Origin: Taudactylus pleione
Taxonomy: Eukaryota > Chordata > Amphibia > Anura > Myobatrachidae
NCBI GenBank assembly: GCA_031769625.1
Contig: JAUIMM010001030.1
Location: forward strand, 349,501 to 413,500
Direction of reading: 5' to 3'
DNA length: 64,000 bases
Shown: positions 56,431 to 64,000 of the stretch, in pieces
Layout: every line of letters begins with the position of its first letter
Position numbering within the stretch: position 1 is the stretch's first letter
Translations under genes and position numbers: made by a program
The notes under the pieces: model-generated
What the model saw: the letters and a program-made list of their open reading frames with translations, nothing else
Told to the model about the DNA's origin: nothing
Databases searched by the model: none

Positions 56431-56687
56431 CAGATTCCTTTGCTTGTTCATTTGTACAAATGTTTACATATTTGTGTCAGTCTCTACGGACTGTTTTAGA
56501 GCATATCTATAAACGTAAAATTTTAATTAATCATGGTAGGTTAAGTGCCCCATAAAGTAGAGTACCATGCCTTTTTATTTCCTTATATTTATTTATTAAC
56601 ATAAACATAATAAGTAAATGTTTATAAGAAGAAGTCACTTAAACTAACCCCTTTCTGCCACAGTCTATTGTGTCATTTTCCATGTTA
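56431..56687. other. no gene recognised
   Basis: A/T-rich, nothing identifiable. Confidence 0.35.
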
Positions 56688-56955
56688 TGCTGCATACACA
56701 CGGTCAGATTTTGTCAAAGATCTGAACGATAACGATTGTAAAAATCGTTCACATCTTTAACATGTGGGGCATGCATCGACCAATGATGCACGTTCCCGCA
56801 TGTCAGATAACGATATCTGACATCGACTGTGTTTGCAGTCGGATTTGGACGATTTCATTCGTTTTAATACTGTCAGAAATCGTTCACAAAATCATTCAAA
56901 TCGCTGATGAAATCGTTCAATCGTTAGCAAATCTTACCATGTGAATGCACCATTA
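56688..56955. mobile_element. MITE of the 'aacgattttt' family
   Basis: tgctgcatacacacggtcag and its weak inverse accatgtgaatgcacca are the ends; gaacgataacgattgtaaaa and aatcgttca motifs fill the interior. Related to 18950-19190. Confidence 0.6.
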
Positions 56956-57102
56956 CTTTATTTTGAAAAAAAAAAAAAAGTTTCAATCATTGAATCATAT
57001 TCCTGTAATATTAATAAAATGATTGCAATATCCGGCTTTGGTGTGCTATATATTTGATGAACACTGCAATCTGTTAACTCTCAGGTTGGAGAAAAGACAT
57101 AA

Positions 57103-57310
57103 GCCGCATACACACTAGACAATTTTTCTGAACAATATGGACGATAACGATATCGTTCAACAATATATCGTTCATATGGTTCAGTGTGTATGCAGTGAAC
57201 GACCAACGATGTGCGCTTCCGTGGGTCGTTAACAATGGACCTCATTCAGAGCCGCTCGCAAAATGCGAGCGCTCGCTCTGAATGAGGGCAGCTGCTTCTA
57301 AGTTCAGAGC
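57103..57310. mobile_element. two truncated MITE ends
   Basis: 57103-57236 begins gccgcatacacactagacaa after TAA and lacks its right half. 57237-57310 begins gacctcattcagagccgctc, the Harbinger-type terminus, also truncated. Confidence 0.6.
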
Positions 57311-57476
57311 CGGCCTCCTGGTCGCTCGCTAGGCTGTGGGTGACCTGAATGCAGGTGAGCGCTTTCGGGGACTGTACGCCATCTGGAAATGAAGTACATT
57401 TACATAATCAATTACCGAAAATTGAAGATTTTTGGGCTTTGATGAATACAATAATTTCGACATCCCCATATTACTA

Positions 57477-58368
57477 CCGTATATACTCGAGTATAAGTCG
57501 ACCCGAATATAAGCCGAGGTACCTACTTTTACCCCAAAAAACTGGGAAAACTTACTGACTCGAGTATAAGCCTAGTGTGGGAAATGGCAGCAGCTGGTAG
57601 TGCCCCCAGTAGTAATTCCCCCTGGTTGTGCCCCCAGTAGAAATCCCTCCTGGTAGTGCCCCCAGTGGTAATCCCCCCTTTCAGTGCCTCCAGTAGTAAT
57701 CCCCCCCTGGTAGTACCCCCAGTAGTAATCCCCCCTTTTAGTGCCCCCTGTAGTAATCCCCCACTGGTAGTGCCCCCTGTAGTAATCCTCCCCTGGTAGT
57801 TCCCCCAGTGGTAATCCCCCCTTTTAGTGCCCCCTGTAGTAATCCCCCCCTGGTAGTGCCCCCTGTAGTAATCCCCCCTTTTAGTGCCCCCTGTAGTAAT
57901 CGCCCCCTGATAATGCCCCTTGGTAGTGCCCCCTGTAGTCATCACCCCCTGGTAGTGCCCCCTGTAGTCCCCCCCCCTAGTAGAGAGAGACGTGAAAAGA
58001 ATAAAAAATAAATAAACACATACCTTAAACTCCCGCTCCTGGTCCCGCCGCTGTCCGCTCCTCCGGCCGCTTTGCATGGGAGAGACGTCGTCATGACGAC
58101 GTGTCTCCCATCACCCACTGCAGGAGCCGGAAGATGGCTCCCGCAGTGGGAGCAGCAGCAGCCGCTGAGAGTCTGACAGACTCCCAGCGGCTGCTGATTA
58201 CACCAAACACGCAGCTGCCGGCTCCGGCGGCTGTGTGTTTGGCAGTGTGTAGCGCTGACCGAACTCCGTCCGGTCAGCGCTACACTTGACTCGAGTATAA
58301 GCCGAGGGGGTACTTTTTCAGCACATTTTTTGTGCTGAAAAACTCGGCTTATACTCGAGTATATATGG
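57477..58368. mobile_element. TA-flanked element 'ctcgagtataagccga', 892 bp
   Basis: CCGTATATACTCGAGTATAA at the left and the inverse of CCATATATACTCGAGTATAA at the right are terminal repeats. TA abuts both ends (57475-57476, 58369-58370), as in Tc1/mariner-type elements. 57595-57975 is an inverted copy of the 'actactggggcactgcat' minisatellite family. 58075-58285 holds the CpG-rich core, with palindromes gagacgtcgtcatgacgacg and tgtagcgctgaccg / cggtcagcgctaca. Confidence 0.8.
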
Positions 58369-58546
58369 TACTTAACCAGGAGATATTAGTCATATCTCCT
58401 GCGTTAAGCCTTTTAATGAATACAAGTGATACATAATTATGGAAAAAAGTAGCTTAAAAATGAAAGGTTAGGTTTGATGAATAGGCCCCTCTGTGTGTCC
58501 CCTGGAGACCGGCTATGTCTGCGACAGCTTAGACTGACTCAGAAGG

Positions 58547-58702
58547 CCTGATCTGAGTTTGATGTTTCTGGTTTTGTGCATGTGTGGCGGATGTAAGATG
58601 CTTTCAGTGGGCGGCGCTAAACATTGGACAGCAAATGGGTCATTATCATATTTTTGCAATTGCCATACATGAGAAATTGCCACATCTGAATCAGGCCCTA
58701 AG
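58547..58702. mobile_element. short Harbinger-type MITE
   Basis: aggcctgatctgagtttgat on the left and ccacatctgaatcaggccct on the right are inverse ends. Confidence 0.55.
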
Positions 58703-58977
58703 TTCCTACATTTTGGAAATTTACAAAAACATGTTTTTTTGAAAAGTGATAGTGTCTGCACAAAGAAGATTACATTTAGAAGTTTGCACTAGGGCTGATA
58801 TAGCACAATATAATTAATATTATACATTTTAAGTATTACTATTATTCAATGGGAGTAGAGTTCATGGACACAGTGTTCCTATACCTAAAGAACTCATGCA
58901 GTTCAATCTACAATATATAGGTATCTTTAGAAATATTTCCTGTTTCAGGAATGGTTAAAAAAAAGTCTCTCCAAGTC

Positions 58978-59219
58978 TTAAACACATATTGAGCGTCTTT
59001 CCCTTATTTCCACACAATTTATATCAATTGGCCTTTCCTGGTTATTTCTTATATCAGCCTCCATTATAGAAGCTTGAACAAGTCTGGTCTGTGTCACAGA
59101 GTTACTCAAATCCACATCATCCATTTCTTTAAGTTTCCTTTGTATTATGAGCCTAGGGTTTTTCAAAAGAGTGTAATACAGGAGCCATCTTGTTCTGGCT
59201 TTTACTGATGTACGAGGTC
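58978..59219 (-). CDS. STRA6L: STRA6-family retinol receptor, last coding exon
   Basis: An acceptor TTTTTGTAG|GACC (AG at 59221-59220) opens an exon that joins in phase with the exon at 60154-60300 (split codon G|GA). It reads PRTSVKARTRWLLYYTLLKN, then PRLIIQRKLKEMD and a polar tail ending ERRSICV at a TAA (58980-58978). The R-x-R-W-x-x-x-YTLL-x-NP signature is that of the cytosolic C-terminus of STRA6 and its paralogue STRA6L (RBPR2), multi-pass membrane proteins that take up retinol from its carrier RBP4. I prefer STRA6L because of its neighbour TDRD7; the tail itself would not distinguish them. The frame is intact. No clear polyadenylation signal was identified downstream. Confidence 0.75.
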
Positions 59220-59265
59220 CTACAAAAAAAGAAAAATTATCACATATTGTTTCCTGGGTAGTTAA

Positions 59266-59662
59266 ACCATACATGCCGACATTCTGCCAGCCCCCTCCGG
59301 GAGAGGGCAGCCAGGTTGGACAAGCAGGGCTGCATTGTGCCGTAGAGGGGGGCATGGCCAGGGATACTACCCGGCAATGGGGGCTGATCAGGAGGGCGTG
59401 GCCACTGAATCGCATCATTTTGGCCCAGCCCTTGCTACACAGTGCTGAGATTTTCAGCATTGTGAAGCAGGGGGCGGGTTCAGGATGACACGATTCAGCG
59501 CGAAACGCGTCATCGCCCGCTGCGGGGGTGTGTCTGGGATTTGCGGGGGGGTCCGTGGGGTCAGCAGCCGGACGGGAGGTTTACCTACTTTTCCGGGAGG
59601 CTGAGAGCTCCACCCAATTTTCGGGAGGCTCCCGGCCAAATCGGGAGAGTATGTGAGTTTGA
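59266..59662. repeat. GC-rich repeat in the last STRA6L intron
   Basis: It starts atgccgacattctgccagcc and ends gggagagtatgtgagtttg; inner parts cgattcagcgcgaaacgcgt and gtggccactgaatcg match the 48300-48690 repeat. It sits between the two STRA6L exons, about 50 bp from the acceptor. Confidence 0.6.
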
Positions 59663-59745
59663 GCTAAACCTAAAGAACATGTTGATCCAAGGTATGAGGA
59701 CTATAGACAGACAGTAAAAAGGTTTGGCAATGTCTAGATAAACAC

Positions 59746-59845
59746 CAGATGTTAGACAGTCAATAGGTCGACAGGGACACACTAAAGGTCGACATGGTAG
59801 AAGGTCAACAGGTACAAATGAACGACAGTGTCAAAAGGTCGATAT
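59746..59845. repeat. 'aggtcgaca' short tandem-like repeat
   Basis: Units aataggtcgacagggacaca, aaaggtcgacatggtag, aaggtcaacagg and aaaggtcgatat follow one another. Probably the edge of an interspersed repeat. Confidence 0.65.
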
Positions 59846-60153
59846 ACCTTTTGTATTTAGGCATGGATAAGGGTGACCCGGCGATAGAGATATATGTACA
59901 AGTCATTATACCAGTGAGAATATGTATTTAGTCCCGTGAGTGCAATGCGGACGCAATTACGGTCTACTTGTATTCAACTCTGTGAGGGGATATAGAATGG
60001 CAGCTGAGAACAGCCACGGTGAACACATTGTGATTGAATTACTCATATATTTTGGACATCTGACCACAATTTAGTTGTGTAGAGTGCTAACTCCATCCAA
60101 TCCTTGCAACAAAGTGATTTATACCAGGAGAAAAACAGAATTGTGTCACTGAC

Positions 60154-60300
60154 CTGCTGCATTATTGAACGCATTGTGTGCAGGTGATTCTTTCAGCCTT
60201 TTTTCAGCTCTCATTGTAAGAAGAATGTTGCAGAAACTTACAAGTACCGGGTTAGTATGATAGTGATCCACATATATCATGCCTATCCATGTTTTGTAGC
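60154..60300 (-). CDS. STRA6L: STRA6-family retinol receptor, penultimate coding exon
   Basis: A 147-bp exon with acceptor TTTTTTCAAG|GC (AG at 60302-60301) and donor GCAGCAG|GTCAGT (GT at 60153-60152), entering in phase 1 and leaving in phase 1. It reads YKTWIGMIYVDHYHTNPVLV, then SFCNILLTMRAEKRLKESPA. The pattern 'Y-x-T-x-x-x-x-x-x-V ... HP/NP-x-x-x-x-FC-x-x-L' matches the segment before the C-terminal tail of STRA6/STRA6L, including the TNPVLV-FC motif. Earlier exons, which carry the membrane segments and the retinol-binding-protein contact region, must lie beyond the right edge; none was found at 60.3-64 kb. Confidence 0.78.
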
Positions 60301-60405
60301 CTTGAAAAAAAAGAAAACAAAATTATTATAATTATTTAATTATAGTTTTTCTATAATATTATAACAATATTTTCTACAGTAATGAAATTCATCCCTAACC
60401 TCTTA

Positions 60406-60690
60406 AACTGCATACACACACAACTATTTTGTTAACAACGATTTTATGAATGATATTCTGTCAGATTATCTGTCAGATTTTTTAAAGTGTAATGAACGAT
60501 TTTTTTGAACTACAAACGATTTTTGCATATTCCCTTACTGAAAATCGTTCAGTTGACAAGTCTGAATGAACTACAAACTACAAACGTGAATGCGCATGAA
60601 CGATAATCGTTCATCGTTTGACTCAGAAAGTGAACGATTTTTCCAAATGATTATCGTTAAATGATATCGTTTAACGATAATCGTTCAAAG
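60406..60690. mobile_element. MITE of the 'aacgattttt' family, inverted relative to 18950
   Basis: It starts AACTGCATACACACACAACT after TTA (60403-60405). cagattttttaaagtgtaat and gaactacaaacgatttttgc match, inverted, the 18950-19190 copy. It lies in the STRA6L intron upstream of the 60154-60300 exon. Confidence 0.7.
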
Positions 60691-61606
60691 CTTAATTGTC
60701 AAATGTATGTCACTTGTCTGTAATAAAAGTTAACTGGAATAACAGCTGGGATGATCCATTTGACTACATTGACAACCTTACTTTGATTAAAATGTACTTT
60801 CAGCATGTTGAATTACTTTCAGTATTGTGAAGGCTTGGAATAGAAAATGCCACTTTAAAGCATAGAAACACTATATTGAGAGTGAGTCCACACTCACTAT
60901 GTCGGCAAGACAATGTCAGCACCAGGATCCCGACATGGGTGTAATGCAACTTAGAGCATTTTAACATGCGAGTCTTATAACTTTAAAGTTTAAACATGCT
61001 GGTAAGTGTCATGTTTAAAGTTAGAATACCCGTATGGTTGAATTCCTTATGCGGTATTACACCTTTGTCTGGATCCCGGTGCCAACGTTGTAATTTTGAC
61101 GTAGTGACAGTGGACATACTGTCGACATGATCACCGCATACCCCACTTTACAGAATACTTATTGACGGTTTTCATTATCCTAGGTTTTAGCTCAATTACT
61201 AAAATAGTTAATCTATATACTTGTCCCTACATTTGTATACTGGTCCCTGACAAAAACAAACATGTTTTATGCAATAAACACATGTAAAACCAATTGGTAT
61301 GCTTACTGGGACAGTCACTCTTTTTGACCAAAATCCCTGTCTTTCACCAGGTCCTTTGGGTCTTTTGAAAAAATCCAATGATTGGAAAATGTGTCTGCCT
61401 AGATCCTAACTATACATGTGTAATGCCATAAACTGTTTATTATTATTGTCAGCTATTTTAAAGGTGACAGGACATTCTCTGCAAAAGTGCTTGTGTGGAT
61501 GAACCTTCATGTAGTTTTGCGTTATATTAGTAAAGTATTATAGTTAAATGAACATCTTTGGGTCAGAAATCAGGCTGAGCTGTCAGCGGGGTGTATCAGT
61601 GTGGTG
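60691..61606. other. putative STRA6L intron, no exon seen
   Basis: No minus-strand frame with acceptor and donor resembles earlier STRA6L exons. Confidence 0.4.
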
Positions 61607-62269
61607 CAGGGCCGGACTGGCCATCGGGCAATTCTGGCAAATGCCAGAAGGGCCGATGGCCAGATGGGCCAGTCTAGAAGTCTGCAGGCCCGCCCGGCAG
61701 CACTGCCTCCCGGGCGGCACTGCACTGCTGCTCAGTCAGACGGCAGCGTCATTACAGAATTACGTCATGACGCGGCCACGTCGTGACGTCATTCCGTTGC
61801 AGCCGGGCAAGAAATGTGCAGCTTCAGGGGGGGTAGGCCGGAGTCCAGGAAACTCCTGTGACTCGGCAGCATTGTACTCACCGCCGCTGGCCCAGACCGA
61901 GATGAGGAGGCAGGGCAAGCCTTCCTATAAGCTCCGCCTCCTATTCCTTGGAAATTCAACTATCATACGAGCGCGACGGACATCATGACGTCACGCCGCA
62001 CATGTGCGCTCGCTCTCCTTTTTCAGTAACAGAAGAGCAGTGGAGGAGCAAAGCAGCAGTTCATGGAGGAGGACATCTTTGTAGTGAGTAGTGACTAGTG
62101 AGACTGGCAAGGAGGGGGAGAAAAGTAATCAAAAGCAATGGACAGAGGGAACACACATAAAGTGCTTGTAGTGAAAGAGGGGACATACAAGGCAGGTGGC
62201 TGGAGTGACAGAAGGTGCTGGAGGGCTACACAGGGTAGGTCGTTGGGGTGACGGGGGACACTAGGGGCA

Positions 62270-63012
62270 TGTATCTAAAGTGACGGGGTTGGAAGGGAGA
62301 CACGAGGCATGTGGCTAGAATGACAGAGGGGGCTGGATGAGAGACATGGGGCATGTGGCTAGAGTGACAGAGGGGGCTGGATGGGAGACATAGGGCATGT
62401 GGTTAGAGTGACAGAGGGGGCTGGACGAGAGACATGGGGCATGTGGCTAAAGTGACAGAGGGGGCTGGAGGGGAGACATGGGGCATGTGGTTAGAGTGAC
62501 AGAGGGGGCTGGAGTGGAGACATGGGGCATGTGGCTGGACTGGAGTGACAAAGAGGGCTGAAGTGGGCATGTGGCTAAAGTAATAGAGGGAGTTGGAAGG
62601 GAGACACGGGGCATGTGGTTAGAGTGACAGAGGGGGCTGGATGAGAGACATGGGGCATGTGGCTAGAGTGACAGAGGGGGCTGGATGGGAGACATGGGGC
62701 ATGTGGTTAGAGTGACAGAGGGGGCTGGATGGGAGACATGGGGCATGTGGTTAGAGTGACAGAGGGGGCTGGATGAGAGACATGGGGCATGTGGCTAAAG
62801 TGACAGAGGGGGTTGGAGGGGAGACATGGGGCATGTGGTTAGAGTGACAGAGGGGGCTGGAGTGGAGACATGGGGCATGTGGATAGAGTGACAGAGGGGG
62901 CTGGATGGAAGACATGGGGCATGTGGCTAAAGTGACAGAGGGGGTTGGAGGGGAGACATGGGGCATGTGGTTAGAGTGACAGAGGGAGCTGGAGTGGAGA
63001 CATGGGGCATGT
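62270..63012 (+). repeat. 44-bp minisatellite
   Basis: About 17 units of gggcatgtggctagagtgac followed by agagggggctggatgagaga and catg. It resumes, more degenerate, at 63740 and runs to the window edge. Confidence 0.92.
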
Positions 63013-63739
63013 CTCACGAGCGGCCAGAAAGATGGTTGCGATGGTCAAGACATGGTGAAAAAAAATGCAGAATTGGTGTTTAGGGGTGCAGGCTTAAAAA
63101 GAATAGCCTGCATCTCTGTGAATAGCCCCTAAAAATAAACTGTTAAAAAAATAGGGAAAGCCCAAAAAAAATATTTTAATTTTGGGGTTAAAAAAAAAAT
63201 ATGGGGAACAAGTTTTTAAATAACGAAATTAATTCAGGGGGGGTTTCCAAGTATGCGGCAGGTGTTTAAAAGAATGTGGGTGGTAGCGGCTTGTGCATTT
63301 TTGAAGAATTTTCAAAATGCACTTTAGGGACTTAAAAATATACTTGCACACATTTTCATGTACCCCAAAATTGAAGCGCATAGTTAATTTTTGCCCAAAA
63401 AAACCTAAGTGCTATTCTTTATCACTTCTTCAAAGGCGGGAAAAAACACTGGCCGCGGCTATTTAAAAATCCCGACAATATGCAGAAGGCCAAATCGGGG
63501 GTACCTACAGTGATTTCCCATGTCAGGAAATATTTTGGGGTGTGCCAGGATCAATTCCCGAAAAGTCATAGGACTTTTCGCCAGTCAGTTTTTTGCCGGG
63601 TCCCGTTTCCGCACCTTTTCATTGAATACGGGGATAAGCCCGATACTTTATCCCCACTCAAACCTCCGATGTGGAGCAAAAATTCCAGCACAGACTTTTC
63701 GCTCCCATATTGAATATGCCCCAGAGGGTAGGTGACTAG
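63013..63739. mobile_element. insertion splitting the minisatellite
   Basis: Non-array sequence of about 0.7 kb, beginning ctcacgagcggccagaaaga and ending attgaatatgccccagaggg. The end is like the 'gggg-cattcaat' class of inverted-end repeats. The left end is not a clear inverse, so the superfamily is open. No coding region. Confidence 0.55.
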
Positions 63740-64000
63740 AATTACAGAGCTGGAGGAGACACACAGGGCATGTGGCTGGAGTGACAAAGGGGGCTGTAGT
63801 GGACACATGGGGCATGTGGCTTGTGTGACAGGGGGCTAGTGGGGACACACTGGGGATATGGCTAGAGTGACAGAGGGGGCTGGAGGGGACACATATGGCA
63901 TGTGGCTAGAGTGACGGGGCTGGAGGGGAGACATGGGACATGTGGATGAGTGACAGAGGGGGCTGGAGGGTACATGTGACTGGAAAGACATAGGGAGCTG

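Larger units (their letters stand above)
61607..64000 (+). mobile_element. hAT-like element 'cagggccggactgg', running off the window
   Basis: It starts CAGGGCCGGACTGGCCATCG, with ctggcaaatgccag as an inner inverted repeat. A CpG-rich core follows (gtcatgacgcggccacgtcgtgacgtc around 61760-61790), then a 44-bp minisatellite. The right terminus is not in the window. The layout (hAT end, CpG core with tgacgtc palindromes, then an array) is the same as in the elements at 2652, 50960 and 51909. Confidence 0.6.

Noticed and set aside
57529..58077. 182-codon Gly/Thr-rich minus-strand frame
   Set aside because: It is the 'gtagtaatcccccc' minisatellite read on the minus strand within a TA-flanked element.
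62270..63012. Regularly spaced repeats that could suggest a CRISPR array
   Set aside because: Units are head-to-tail without unique spacers, in a vertebrate context with no cas genes. It is a minisatellite.

Overview
The window looks like vertebrate nuclear DNA, most likely from a frog with a large, transposon-rich genome. Two conserved vertebrate genes can be read on the minus strand. Almost everything else is interspersed repeats of a mix typical of amphibians: DIRS-like and Ty3/Gypsy chromovirus retrotransposons, a Penelope-like element, Tc1/mariner, hAT-type and Harbinger-type DNA transposons, and many palindromic MITEs flanked by 3-bp TAA/TTA duplications. No bacterial-style operons, CRISPR arrays, rRNA or tRNA genes were recognised. 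The species assignment is inference.

Genes. At 5874-6091 (minus) is the first coding exon of a TDRD7-type germ-granule protein: 71 codons of LOTUS domain, with a polypyrimidine acceptor and a GT donor. A CpG-rich segment at about 25.06-25.5 kb ends, on the minus strand, in a good splice donor and may be the TDRD7 promoter and 5'UTR exon; if so, intron 1 is about 19 kb of transposons. At 60154-60300 and 58978-59219 (minus) are the last two coding exons of a STRA6-family retinol receptor, probably STRA6L/RBPR2. The order STRA6L then TDRD7, both on one strand, matches what I recall of mouse chromosome 4, where CCDC180 lies between them; I see no CCDC180 exon here.

Layout. 1-5 kb: Tc1, hAT, DIRS and Tc1-like remnants, then a MITE. 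5.8-25.5 kb: TDRD7 exon and putative intron 1, holding a long hairpin, two abutting MITEs, a Penelope-like fragment, a decayed minus-strand DIRS copy (11.2-15.3 kb) and several hAT/MITE nests. 25.5-29 kb: more hAT and MITE copies. 29-33.6 kb: a minus-strand Gypsy with two MITEs and a LINE tail inside it. 33.6-45.5 kb: a plus-strand DIRS copy split by an 8-kb composite Gypsy insertion. 45.5-58.5 kb: minisatellites, MITEs, a three-layer hAT-in-MITE nest, a solo LTR and a TA-flanked 'ctcgagtataag' element. 58.9-60.3 kb: STRA6L exons. 61.6-64 kb: a hAT-like start followed by a 44-bp minisatellite split by another repeat.

The main points of interest are structural. The Gypsy insertion carries different LTR families at its two ends but a single 5-bp target duplication. 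Several hAT-type elements with different termini share a CpG-rich core with a splice-donor-like site. All four recognisable LTR families carry internal tandem repeats. Every transposon reading frame examined is broken, and I find no evidence of a new multi-gene system.
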